Part shown: positions 11,209 to 21,409 of the stretch, piece after piece
Layout of the letters: each line of letters starts with the position of its first letter
Numbering within the stretch: the first letter of the stretch is position 1
NCBI GenBank assembly: GCA_010093605.1
Contig: MU004194.1
Coordinates: 1,221,900-1,285,899 of the forward strand
Length of the DNA: 64,000 bases
Direction: 5' to 3'
Source of the DNA: Lophium mytilinum
Lineage: Eukaryota > Ascomycota > Dothideomycetes > Mytilinidiales > Mytilinidiaceae
Program-made: the position numbers and the translations under genes
Notes under the pieces: model-generated
Seen by the model: the letters and a program-made list of their open reading frames with translations, nothing else
Database searches by the model: none
Told to the model about the DNA's origin: nothing

Positions 11209-12425
11209 GATTCAGCGAAGGTAGCGGTACGGCGAAGGCATGCAGACGTGGCTTGGGAGGCGTGGGCATTGAAGGGCAGGAAACGAGGCACAATGTGTGT
11301 GAGGGCGACGGGCGACGTGCAGCAGAAGACAGCGAAGAAGAGGAAGTGGATAAGGGAGAGGTGTGGAAGGGAGTCGTCGACGTGGTGGAAGATCAATGCA
11401 CGCGATGGGCGTCTTAATGCAGCCACTGGCGCTAGCTAGCGGAGCCATGGCCGCGTTCTCGCCCTCTAGCTTGATATGTGGAGCTGCGTGGATGCTCACA
11501 ATTAATTGACTCCAATCCCACGCCCCCTCCCACTACGAACCACCGGCCAGCATCGGTGGCGTAATATTGGCTTTCTTTCACGACTCTGCAGAGGTGGGCT
11601 GGCAATGTAACCGAGTCTTCATAATGATATTCTTCTGCTGCATACAAATGATAGAGCATATCTGAAGCAGGTCAAACAGTGGCTGAGAAGCGTCCTCCTA
11701 TAATTGAAAAGCAAGCGGCCAGGGCACTGTTCTCATGGCGTACAGATAGAGCTTTCGTTCTTAAGCTGCTGGGATCTGGGACCGCAAAATCACCAGTACA
11801 GGATCCTAAACACAACCATGTGTTGTCTAAGACTATTGTTCGGTAGCCTCTCGCCATCGGCCCTTCAATGCATAGCTAAACCGGTTCTAACCAAGCGTGT
11901 GTCTATGCAAAAACAACCGGACTCTAAAGTAGCACGATAAGGGATTTCCCGGCTCCTGGACAAACTCGCTGAACGCTAAGAATAAGCCGCCGCCGTTTTG
12001 TGAAACAAGAGAAGAAGAGATGACGAATCGTATCATGCATGGTGTCCAGAAACCACAGCTTTCATCCAAATCCGCGAGTCCCACCAAGTCTCCTGAAGAG
12101 CGACCTTCTCTACTCGAGACATGCTTGGCAGCGTGTGTGTCTCGGTGGTAGCCTTCATATCTCATAAAAGCTCGTGCGCGTCGTTGGGCTTAATACTCGC
12201 AGCCATCCAATCCAACTCGATGTGATCGAAGGCAATAGGTATTAGAAGTAGGAAATCGAGGTTTGATATCCAGCGGTTTCATTTGTACCAAATACTGCGA
12301 TCGAGAGCAAGGTGTTCGTGGCCATTTGTTAGCCATTTACGACAGCGAAATCGATGGTCGGTAGTCGTCAATGCTCATTTCTTCTCGCTCAAAGCACCCA
12401 TCCCTTCATACCATCCCTTCGATAG
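11209..12425. other. Intergenic, no gene seen
   Basis: About 1.2 kb between two genes transcribed in the same direction. It holds the upstream region of the unknown gene and the 3' flank of the RasGAP gene. Several short frames occur on both strands without motif or splice support. I see no repeat or RNA gene. Confidence 0.4.
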
Positions 12426-15400
12426 TCAGCTGTCCTTGTCTCCTTCTTTCTCGCCCTTGTCTTTCTTCCCCTTCTTCTTAAAGCCGGGAAGAACGTGTCT
12501 AATCCCTCTTCCCTCTCTGCGTTCTCTCTCTTTCGCGCGCTCGCGCTCCCGTTCTCCAAATCGTGGAAGAGCAGTCGTGTACTCCTCCCCACTTGCGCTT
12601 AGTGCGCCCTCGCTACCTTCTAGGCTACGAGTTCCTGAGCTGTGGGTACCGGAAGCGAGCCGAGACGGTGCAATAGCTGAGAGGTTGATGTGTGTGTTGG
12701 GGTTAGCAGTAAACGACTGGCCTGCCGACACGCTCAACCCATCTCTAGATCCAGGCGGGGTTTCTTCGGTTGCAGATGCAGAGGCCGACGCCGACGCCGA
12801 TGCAGTTCCTAGGCTTTGTGCGTATCTGCTCCCTCCGGGAGTTGCCGTAGCTGAAGCTACAGAGGCTATTGAAACAGCAGAGCCAAATGGCAGACTGGTC
12901 GATGAGCTGGCCTGGTGCCTGGAGCCCCGGATAGGAATTGCTTTCATTGTCACCGGCGTGCTGGTGCTTGACGAGGTTGGGCGATCGTCATCTGGGCTGT
13001 TCGGAGTCGACATACTGCCCTTCCTAACTGAATGGCCTACAGGCTCGAAACTCGCCGAGCTTTCAAGTTGCTCCACCAGTTCTTCCCATTTGACACTTAG
13101 ACTAGAGCACGGGCGCTCTGCGCGCTCCGCCCGGTTTAGGCAGTCCGCAGTACGTTGGTGTAGCGAGGTACAGATGTCGTGGAAGCGCAGGAGATCGCCG
13201 TCCGACTGTTGAATGTTATGGGCTGATGAAACTGTATTATTCAACCACAAGTCGACGAGTGCAGCGAAGTTGCGTGCGTGGTCGATGAGATACGGAAGAG
13301 ACGGGAACCCTTCGCGAGAGGTGGGCGGTAGGCGCTGCAGGATAGCGAGAGGCGTACTATAGGAGGGCGGAATTGGTGAGAGGGCTGAAGATGCCGAGGA
13401 AATCGAGCAAATGTTATCAATGTACGATTTGAATTCCTGTCGATGCGATGAAAGGAAGGTATTCATTGGCTCCATCCATTGCTCTTTGGCTCCGAAAGTC
13501 GACATGTTGGCCAAACCTTGCAGCGACTTTGCGATCAAGGTAAGCGTTCTCCTCGCCTTTGGTTTAGGATGATCTTCGATGCTGTTAGGACGTATTGGTT
13601 TACGCTGGAGGATATGGAGCTTACCTTTTAGCAGCCCGAAGAGTTTTGGGTTGAGGACTGCAGGGCAGAAGAAACGAAGAAACAGGAAACCAGAGACACT
13701 ACTGTACGTCACAGTCCTGAGGAAGTCGCCGTACCGGTCTTCTGCACAAGCTCGAATGTGCCTGAATATCATTCGTAACTCGTGAGGACATCGCGATACT
13801 GAGTTGTATATTGCTTTCCACAAGTCCTCCGTGAGGTTAATGAGCCTTCTCCAATTTCGATCTAGCTCATGTTGAGAGTGGATTCTATTAGGGTCGACCT
13901 CGCAATCGGGGTCCTTTTCGCTTATTTCCTTCAGTTTCTCACAAAGTGTTTCCTCAAGATACTCCTTGCCTAATCTTTTCATGTGAAAATCTAGCGCTTT
14001 AGTCAATAGAGTGTTGCCGCGGAACAACAGGTTGGCTTCCAATTTGGCCGAGTTACCTAGATCTCGAACGAACAGTTCGCGATCACTCGATGAACCAAAG
14101 GATTCACTGGAGTCGCTTGAGCCTAACCGCCTGCTGAATCTTAGTCTGCTTGCTGGGGTTTCCTTGAGGGTCCCATCGATTTCTTCCTCCACCAAAGCCA
14201 TTAACCACTCCCCAGCTTGGCCAGAGACTTGAAAGATATTGAGCAGGCACTCGGAGAGTCTCTTCAGCTCGTTGGGGACCATCTGGGATAGTTGAAGTGT
14301 AAGGCCGTTGGAAAATCGGTGGAGGAGCTCGGACATGGGCTGATAATCGCGAGCCATCAATATTACCACTTCTTCGGCGCTGACTTTGACGAGGACTTCT
14401 CCCACACTGTTGCCGTACATGTTCACGAGTGGCCACCACTTTTCCAGCTCTTGAGTTGGGCCGAGATCATCGAGATACACATCAACCTTGCCACAAGTCT
14501 GATCGAACGAGATACCCGTATATCCGCCCGTGCCCTCGGACGAACTAAATGCTTCGGACGTCGGCTGAGGGTCGTGGTGGGCTCGCTCTTGCTGGCCTTG
14601 GCTGGGCGGACGCTTTTTCAACAACAGTGAAGCTGTAGATAGCACAGCTGGAAGATCGAGGAACTCAAACTCCTCTCGCCAGAAGGGTGTATTTCCCTCA
14701 TTCTTGACCATGGTTCGGGCTCTTGTTTCGCCATCTAGCAGAACCTCAACATAGTAGCCTCCGGACTTGTTCGTAGTGGACGATGTCGGCCTGTTCGGGA
14801 CGTTATAGTCGGCAACTTTAGGACTCAAAGGAGGCATCAACCGAGCCTCTATTACTTTAATCATTAAAGAGCGTTCCATGCGGAACATGTCCTGAGTCGT
14901 CGATGTAAAATTCGGGGATATCGTGGGCTCTTCCGCAAGCTCTGGCTGCTTCGGACCATACAGCTGCGGGATAGTGAAAGCTCGGAGAAGAACAATCCAA
15001 ACTTCATATAGAACACGGGATTCCAGGGAGAGAAATATGGGTCGTAGCAATGATATAGATGTGGCCGTTGAGGTGTACTGAGGATAAATAGCAATGCAAA
15101 ATTCGTTGTCCAAGACAGAAGGGTCTAGTCGCTGCACAGCACAGCGAGATAGCTGGGATAGCTGAACAACGGAAACTAAGGTTACGTCGGTGTCTGCAAA
15201 CAGCTTCAGCTCTCCGTTCTCACGCAACGTGCAAGACACTCTTCTCCACCGCCGGGATCCGTGGCTTTGGAGTCTGTAGGCCTGCGGCCTGGCCGCGGAT
15301 TTAGAAGGTCCCACGTTGCTGTATGACACATTTGTATCCCAGTAGATCATCTTCCCAACTTTGATAATTGGCGCCTCCTTGAGTAGGGACACCTCGGAGT

Positions 15401-16403
15401 GCCTGCGGCTTTCGACCAGGCGCCGCTCCGGAACTAATGGAGTCTGCGGTTTGGCCATCTTGTTCTGGATGCCTTTGGGACGGATTGGCTGCCAGCACAA
15501 GAGCGCCGCAAACCAAGAGTCAAACTCCTCCTGAGTCGGCGGCCTCAGATGGACTTCCAGACTCGAGTTGTGCAGAGAAACGTCTATAAAGGCGGTATAT
15601 GACTCGGCATCGTATGCGCTCTTGACGCGACAGCCTCTCAGGTCTGGGACGAGTGTCCTGTGGTAGGAATTGTCGCTCTTGGGCTCGTAGACCAAGCTGC
15701 CCGACTCCTCGTTGATATAGCAGTACGACAGCGACCACGGATTGCTTTCTCCTCGGCGAAACGCAAGCATGCCCTGCATCCTCCCACACGTCGCCCTCAT
15801 AAGCTTCAGGACCTTGCGGGCATCGGACGCGGGGACGGGCGAGACCCAGGAATCGGGTTGCGCAGTGGTTGCGGTCACGGTGTGGGGGACGGGCGAGGCA
15901 GTGCGAGGCGGCTGCTGCTGCTTGACCAGGCGGCTGCGACTGGAATTGGAGGCGCGGGAGGCCGAGTGCGAGGGCGCCGCGATAGTCGACGGGTGGCCGA
16001 TGGAGGTGACGGCCTCCTCGAGGCCCTGGAAGTTGGCAGAGCCGGTGGAGTGCACAGAGCCAATGCGATGGCGGCTGGTCATGAACAAATTGGGCGGCGA
16101 CTTGTCCCGGGAGGTGCGCTCCTCCAGCGTGCGGGTGCGTGGACGGGTGTGCGAGTCCCTCAGGCTTCTGAGCGAGTACTCGCCATCGTTCGAGTTGGAG
16201 CGGGCCACAAAGCTCCGGGGACTGTCGCGCTGCAGGGCGCGCGGCGAGACGTGGGGTGAGGAGACTCGTGGGTCGCGCTGCTTCGCGATGCCGTCCTCGG
16301 GGATGGAGTCGTCGTCGGGGGTGACAGCGCGGATCGTGTAGTTGGCGCGTGGGTCATCGGACGGGTCTGGCACGCCGTTCCTCTTCCGCCGTGGTGCCTC
16401 CAT
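12426..16403 (-). CDS. Ras-type GTPase-activating protein, BUD2/CLA2-like
   Basis: This protein should stimulate GTP hydrolysis by a Ras/Rsr1-like GTPase at the cell cortex, controlling polarity. The single 1325-codon exon has the order Ser/Arg-rich N-terminus, two PH-like regions (roughly residues 205-310 and 350-490), a C2 domain (about 510-680) and a RasGAP domain (about 760-1000). In the GAP domain LLFRGNTLLTK carries the arginine finger (Arg795 by position), and GFLFLRFFCPAVLNP is the FLR-type motif that binds Ras. The C-terminal tail is low-complexity: a Ser-Ala alternating run and an Arg/Glu then Lys/Gly/Asp-rich end. The PH-C2-RasGAP order also resembles animal SynGAP/DAB2IP proteins. 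The first ATG is used, since the reading frame opens there. BUD2 orthology is an inference. Confidence 0.9.
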   Translation of the reverse strand: MEAPRRKRNGVPDPSDDPRANYTIRAVTPDDDSIPEDGIAKQRDPRVSSPHVSPRALQRDSPRSFVARSNSNDGEYSLRSLRDSHTRPRTRTLEERTSRDKSPPNLFMTSRHRIGSVHSTGSANFQGLEEAVTSIGHPSTIAAPSHSASRASNSSRSRLVKQQQPPRTASPVPHTVTATTAQPDSWVSPVPASDARKVLKLMRATCGRMQGMLAFRRGESNPWSLSYCYINEESGSLVYEPKSDNSYHRTLVPDLRGCRVKSAYDAESYTAFIDVSLHNSSLEVHLRPPTQEEFDSWFAALLCWQPIRPKGIQNKMAKPQTPLVPERRLVESRRHSEVSLLKEAPIIKVGKMIYWDTNVSYSNVGPSKSAARPQAYRLQSHGSRRWRRVSCTLRENGELKLFADTDVTLVSVVQLSQLSRCAVQRLDPSVLDNEFCIAIYPQYTSTATSISLLRPIFLSLESRVLYEVWIVLLRAFTIPQLYGPKQPELAEEPTISPNFTSTTQDMFRMERSLMIKVIEARLMPPLSPKVADYNVPNRPTSSTTNKSGGYYVEVLLDGETRARTMVKNEGNTPFWREEFEFLDLPAVLSTASLLLKKRPPSQGQQERAHHDPQPTSEAFSSSEGTGGYTGISFDQTCGKVDVYLDDLGPTQELEKWWPLVNMYGNSVGEVLVKVSAEEVVILMARDYQPMSELLHRFSNGLTLQLSQMVPNELKRLSECLLNIFQVSGQAGEWLMALVEEEIDGTLKETPASRLRFSRRLGSSDSSESFGSSSDRELFVRDLGNSAKLEANLLFRGNTLLTKALDFHMKRLGKEYLEETLCEKLKEISEKDPDCEVDPNRIHSQHELDRNWRRLINLTEDLWKAIYNSVSRCPHELRMIFRHIRACAEDRYGDFLRTVTYSSVSGFLFLRFFCPAVLNPKLFGLLKGKLHILQRKPIRPNSIEDHPKPKARRTLTLIAKSLQGLANMSTFGAKEQWMEPMNTFLSSHRQEFKSYIDNICSISSASSALSPIPPSYSTPLAILQRLPPTSREGFPSLPYLIDHARNFAALVDLWLNNTVSSAHNIQQSDGDLLRFHDICTSLHQRTADCLNRAERAERPCSSLSVKWEELVEQLESSASFEPVGHSVRKGSMSTPNSPDDDRPTSSSTSTPVTMKAIPIRGSRHQASSSTSLPFGSAVSIASVASATATPGGSRYAQSLGTASASASASASATEETPPGSRDGLSVSAGQSFTANPNTHINLSAIAPSRLASGTHSSGTRSLEGSEGALSASGEEYTTALPRFGERERERAKERERREGRGIRHVLPGFKKKGKKDKGEKEGDKDS

Positions 16404-17110
16404 GGGAGGGCTCGATGAGAGAAGGGATGTGGGGATGGGGACGATCCCGAATTGAAGGGGGAGTGCACGGTTGCTCTACTCGGACAGGCAGTCCTGCGGT
16501 GCTGCCGCGCTGTTCAGATGCGCCCCGGAGCATGCTCCTCGCCAGAATGCACAACAACGCCCTGGAGGCTGCTTGACGGGAGCAGGAGTTCTGGAAAATT
16601 GCGGCCAGTCTGAAGCAGCCGCAACGGCAGCAGCTGCAGCAGCACAGTGGCATCAATGGCGGCGAGCGGTAGTTCATCACGGCTCGCAGGCACTCAGCAC
16701 TCGCTAGCAACTCCACACGGACGCAGACGGCGCGACTCAATGCACTCTAGATCCATGCCGAGCGCTCAATTGCTGCGTTCTGCCCTACAGTCGTGCAAAG
16801 TACCTACATACCCGTCCAAGCAACTCCCGAATCGACATGGAAACCCGCAGTCAGCCCAGCTCCGCGTGCGCCATCCCTCCAAAGCCACCCCTCCCCACTC
16901 CTGCTTGCCCCACGAGAGCCGCGCGAAACATTGGAAAGACAGTGACTAGACCTGACTCTTGCACCCTATGAGCCCTGCTGCGTCAATGCAAGGGCCGTGG
17001 CCAGCATCCTCGCTGCCAAATCCCAACACCTCGCCCGACGCTCTCAAATACCACAAGCTGCTCACCCGTCCAGAAGCGGTTCCCAACTCCCAGCGGACTT
17101 TGTGCGTGCA
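16404..17110. other. Upstream region of the RasGAP gene
   Basis: About 700 nt of GC-rich noncoding sequence between the RasGAP start and the end of the next gene on the same strand. It includes a CAG/CAGCAG-rich stretch near 16.62 kb (cagcagctgcagcagcacag). Open frames here lack conserved motifs. Confidence 0.4.
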
Positions 17111-18232
17111 TTATTTGAACGGTGGTAGGTCAGACGTGCTGTCGTCGAGGCTCACGGCGCTCATTGGTTGACTCCGAGCGCCGCTGAGATCGCCGCTGCC
17201 CGTCTTCCTTAAGGCCTGGCGCATCGTCTCGATAGTTAGTTCTCCACCAAGGGGCGGGCTCTGAGCACCTTGTGCAGTGGTCGGGCTTCCAGGGACTCGG
17301 GCACCCTTGGACGTCAGATCTAGCCCCTTCACCGATGCGGCTCCACTCGTTGGCGGAGAGACGCTGAATCCATGGGACGACGTGGGCGATCGCACCGGGG
17401 AAGGCGAGCGGTTGGTTGCTGTGGAGGACAGGCTCATGAGATGCGTTGCATCGCGGTTGTTCTCAGCGTGCTCGGCTTGGACGACGTCTGCAAAGGAGAT
17501 GAAGCTCAGACGGCGGACGTCGGTCGTGTCCAGGGACCCGTAATTGGAGGCCGTGTCGTCGGTATCTTGGTGGTTGAAGAAGTCGTCTTGAAGCGGGGAG
17601 TGCAGCGAGTCGCTCATGCCTCCTCCAACGACAGATGCCGATGCGGGCTGATGGGCCGAATGCATCACAATCTCGACTTCATCCGGATTCAGGTGGTCGT
17701 CGGTGATGGCCAGCGACGAAGCCTCCAGCACCGGCGGTATGTGATCCTCGGTTTGTATGTGAGCCGGGATCGCTGGGGACAGCTCGCCGGCTAACGTGTT
17801 CTCTTGCACGTTGCGTTCGAATATCTGCGACGAGGCAGGGGAATGCAGTCCGGGCGACGAGGAGCGATACCGCCGGCTCGGTGATGCTGCATTCGCAGGG
17901 TAGATGCGGGGGCTGCCCCGGGGGGATGCCCTGTGGTCTTGAGGAGAGTGTAGCGGCGACACAGGCCTCATGGCGGAGGCCGACGACAGGTGGTCCGCGT
18001 GGAGGGTTGGGACGGCAGGAGGAGGCATGTCGGCGCCATTGCCTGGAGCAGACTTCTCGGGCTCCTTCTTCTTCCCCAAGGCGAGTATCTTGCGCTTGCC
18101 CTTGGCCAGCAGCCCTGGCTGTTCACTGCTGTCGTCGGCGGGCTTGGTTTCGCTCAGCAGCGGGACTGAGGAGTTGCGTGGGCTGGGGGCGCGCGGAGGC
18201 GTTGGTTGCGGATTCTCGAGGGCACTCATTTG
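17111..18232 (-). CDS. Ser/Pro-rich conserved protein of unknown function
   Basis: I do not recognise a named family. The reading frame is open from an ATG at 18577, but I prefer the internal Met at 18232 (MSALENPQPTPPRAPSPRNS). The 115 codons above it are Pro/Ser/Val-rich, with one hydrophobic run (AVVLLLASILVLHAV), and could be 5' leader. From 18232 the product is about 373 residues, mostly disordered, with many SP dipeptides that suit proline-directed kinases. It has a basic patch (KGKRKILALGKKKEPEK) and two compact segments likely to be conserved: NYGSLDTTDVRRLSFISFAD followed by VVQAEH, and GGELTIETMRQALRKTGSGD. If the upstream start is used, the protein would have a possible membrane anchor. 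The role is unknown. Confidence 0.65.
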   Translation of the reverse strand, partial: QMSALENPQPTPPRAPSPRNSSVPLLSETKPADDSSEQPGLLAKGKRKILALGKKKEPEKSAPGNGADMPPPAVPTLHADHLSSASAMRPVSPLHSPQDHRASPRGSPRIYPANAASPSRRYRSSSPGLHSPASSQIFERNVQENTLAGELSPAIPAHIQTEDHIPPVLEASSLAITDDHLNPDEVEIVMHSAHQPASASVVGGGMSDSLHSPLQDDFFNHQDTDDTASNYGSLDTTDVRRLSFISFADVVQAEHAENNRDATHLMSLSSTATNRSPSPVRSPTSSHGFSVSPPTSGAASVKGLDLTSKGARVPGSPTTAQGAQSPPLGGELTIETMRQALRKTGSGDLSGARSQPMSAVSLDDSTSDLPPFK

Positions 18233-18782
18233 AGCGCCTGGCAGCAATGGCGGGAGTTGCAGTGGCAGCGGTGGTGATGCGTGTTCTGCCACAGATTGCT
18301 GAAACCTGGGCTCGGTGATGCAGGTGGCTTTGAGGGGTGCGGCGGGGAGAGGGGTGGTGCGAGACCGGCTGAGTACGGCTGGAACAGCGTGGAGCACGAG
18401 GATAGAGGCAAGCAGTAGGACGACGGCGTAGTGTTGCGATACGGTTGGTGGTGGTACTGAATGGAGGGCGCTGTGGACGACAGTGGTCTTTCTAGAGGAC
18501 GGAGAGAGGGGAGACGTCATCTGCCGGCCGAAAACAGAAAGATGGGATGGCCAGGGTCCATCCATCACAGCCTCCACTATCCCTATCCTCGATCATCGAT
18601 GCCGCCAGCTTCGCATAGATAGGACACTGAGCACGAGACCACAGCCAATTGTTCGAATTACAACTCCCCGTTTATAGAACCGCCGCTCAACGCACCCTCG
18701 CGCGGTGAAAAACCCGCCCCAGGCGGACACCACCAAGCTACTTGTATCCCGATCTCGACGAAACCCCCGCCTGGAAACTCGC
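18233..18782. other. Intergenic region, 3' flank of tyrosinase
   Basis: It holds the upstream region of the Ser/Pro-rich gene, possibly including an N-terminal extension of it up to 18577, and the 3' flank of the tyrosinase gene. Nothing else was seen. Confidence 0.35.
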
Positions 18783-20151
18783 TCAGTACAATTTATCGTA
18801 ACTATAACACAGCACTCCTCCCATTATGTCCATCGTGTCCCGCACACTGACATTCTTTGCGTTCACCCCAACGCTCATCTGGAAGTCGAGGGTTACGTTT
18901 CCTCCCAGTGTATTGTTGTAATCCATCAGGTTAATAGGCCCCGAAATGTCCCGAAGTCGCTTGGACAGGTCCCGTACTTGCCAGCTCCACCACACACGGT
19001 CAAGGTTCGCGTGATGCATCCTATAACACGTCAGAATACATCAGTGAAGACTCACAAGAGGGGGTTGAAAAAGCAACTAGAGTCTTACCAGAATATAGGA
19101 TCAGCTGGGCTGGCGTATAGATCTCCCATCTGGCCGTAGGTACCGCCGACACCGTAACTGCAATAGCACCACCGTCAGCCCAATCTCTGTATAGGATGCA
19201 TATCTCGGAAGCAACTTACTGCCCACCACCGTGCACGCCAGACGCATCAAAACTAGGACCGCCCTCTACAACCTTATCGAACCATCCAAAATCGGGTTGC
19301 GACAGAGTCAGCCTGGTTTGATTCATTCCCAGATAACGGCCCGCAAAATACGGCGATAAGTCTCGCGACAGGCATCGCGGGTTTCCGGACACTGAATCGT
19401 GAGGGCCCATCCGGACTGTCATGTTTTGAAATGCCCCATCAGCAACGCAACCACCGCCGGTGCGCCCTGGAACTTCGAAGGGGTCCGATTGATTGACGGG
19501 TATTAAGGGTCCATTCTTCCCGAAGCCATCCACAGGGTCGAATACCGGCGATTTTGTCCAGTCTGACGCGTGCTTCGCGTCAATTGTCCAATCCCAATAG
19601 GGCTGTGCGCCGCTGTAGCCACATTCATCTCGCAGACTCTTCTCGTACACGCCTGTAAACCATCGGTGCCACGGCAAGAAGTGGCCCTAGATTTTCCGAT
19701 TAGCCAATGGGCTGCCATGCATAATACGAAGCCTTTACTTACCACGTAGTGAATTGAGAACGTCTGGAGAACGTGGGTGGCGACAATATCATCATATCGA
19801 GAAACCACTCCTGGCGCATCGGATTTCGGAGTAATGGCTGGTTTGACCAAGAAGCATTGCACCGCCTCCAGGTAGCGGGCCTTTTCAACTTTGCTCAAAG
19901 TACGCCTGCCAAAGAACGTGAGCAACAGTCTCTTCTCTGACGGAACGCTTAGGGGTAATATCAACGCTGGAGGGCACTCACCACTCTTTCCGGACGATAG
20001 GTTTTTTGCAAGTCAATCCGCGCTCATAGTTCCATGGATCCCGATGAACTGGAGAAGCCACAGCATGAGCTAGCACCACGCAGTATGTTAGGACTAGGAA
20101 GATTATCGAAACGCCTGGGCCGCCACACTTTTGAAGACATCGAAAAGCCAT
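18783..20151 (-). CDS. Secreted tyrosinase-family copper oxidase
   Basis: This is a type-3 copper oxidase expected to oxidise phenols, for example in pigment or melanin chemistry. Five exons (20151-19982, 19905-19743, 19686-19220, 19157-19089, 19020-18783) give 368 residues with all phases consistent. The N-terminus is a signal peptide (IIFLVLTYCVVLAHAVA). CuA is supplied by His in the ATHVLQTFSIHYVGHFLPWH segment (PWHRW is diagnostic), followed by PYWDWT. CuB has HGGGH, built across the third intron, and WMHHANLDRVWWSWQ. NxS/T sites fit secretion. It is shorter than mushroom-type tyrosinases and lacks an obvious C-terminal lid domain, so it may be a small catechol-oxidase-like member. It is divergent from a Pth11-like receptor gene with 1.26 kb between. 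The substrate is unknown. Confidence 0.92.
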
Positions 20152-21409
20152 GGTATGGGACAACAAAGTCACCGAGAGATTCTACCAGGTCAGTTTTTCT
20201 GCAGCTTACTCTGCGCTTTCCTGGTCCCCGGGAACTATCAAGAGCGTAAATGAGGGTGTCCGTGTTCGTTCCCGATGCAATGGCAGGCAAAGCGATTGCT
20301 GAAGGGCCAGCAAGCCAAGGCTCCAAGGCGTAAGGGTCTGCGTGAAACCCTGGGGTCTAGGGTAAAAGAAAGCTGCAGACGAGATTGTGTTGATAATTTA
20401 GCATTTATCCCGAACCCATGCACACACCTTTGGATTTATCGGCGCTGCTACGCAGTGCACGAAGTGGCTTGATCATGAGATGAGTAGCTCACATCCTGAC
20501 GTTTGGACTTGCTATCAGACATTTTTCCATTCAAACCTGCAATTGGTATGAGAGACACCAGAAATACATTGGTGCTGGTGTACTGCTCTGAACTCAGCTG
20601 CTCTCTCCCCTGTCACGACACCGGAGCGTGCAGGTGGCGTACACCCCCTGCATTTCCGCGAAGCTGAGGTACCCCGTCTTATGATCCTCCGGGCCCTCCT
20701 CCGGGCCTTGGTACCTTCCAAGAGAGACCGTGAGCCCCGCGCCTTCATCTCTCTTCTGAATGTACTCTGCAACCTTCTCCTCCAATTATTCCTTGCGCGA
20801 GGCCAGGACGCTGGCGTTCTGCTCAGCAAAAGGCGGCTATTCTTGACCCAGATTAAGCTCTTTAGTTTGCACGTTTGACGCTGTCTGAGATGGGCTGACG
20901 AGTCTACGAGACCTCATGTTGCTCAAGCTTGAATTCCGTGATGCTTGTGCGTTCGAAAGCGCATGTTATCAGGCCCCTTGTCCAGATTGCGCGGTTTCTG
21001 GTCACAATGCTATGATTGGCTCTTCTTCATCCATGCGATCCGACCCGTCCTCGGGAGCTATGCTCTTCACGGCACGGCTATGTTGAAGGGAGAGCGCCCT
21101 TGTTTAGGACTTGCAGCATGATTCCAGGGTGGAGGCATAACGAGAACTGCAGCGTCTCTGTCCATTTCTCATATTTCGGGGCTCCTTTGCCCGTTACTTC
21201 ACGCGGCCTGCCGGTCATCGCACTCACGCCAGTTTTTGTTAAATTGGGTTTGCTAGCCCAAAGCTCGATTTCTTCATATCTCCATGCCTGCTTACTAGAT
21301 CTCATACAATTTACTATTCTGCCATTCTTACTATCCTCCACTGAGATTCTGTGAATCAGCAGTTGAACGAACGTTGCAACAAGCATCAGTACCCGTTTAC
21401 TTATTTACC
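20152..21409. promoter_or_regulatory. Divergent intergenic region, tyrosinase / receptor
   Basis: This 1.26 kb lies between two divergent starts and should hold both promoters. A possible coding remnant sits near 20.6-20.85 kb on the minus strand and is listed separately. No defined operator was recognised. Confidence 0.4.
20604..20850 (-). pseudogene. Possible gene remnant, coiled-coil-like
   Basis: One minus-strand frame reads like protein: AEQNASVLASRKE, then a stop, then LEEKVAEYIQKRDEGAGLTV and on through EDHKTGYLSFAEMQGVYATC. The charged heptad-like start and ordinary composition differ from the Arg-rich shadow frames around it. One in-frame stop interrupts it, and no clear start or splice sites complete it. 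It may be a relic or an exon of an unrecognised gene. The family is unknown. Confidence 0.25.

Noticed and set aside
12283-13212. 309-codon plus-strand frame
   Set aside because: It is antisense to the RasGAP gene's low-complexity C-terminal region, which has clear family support.
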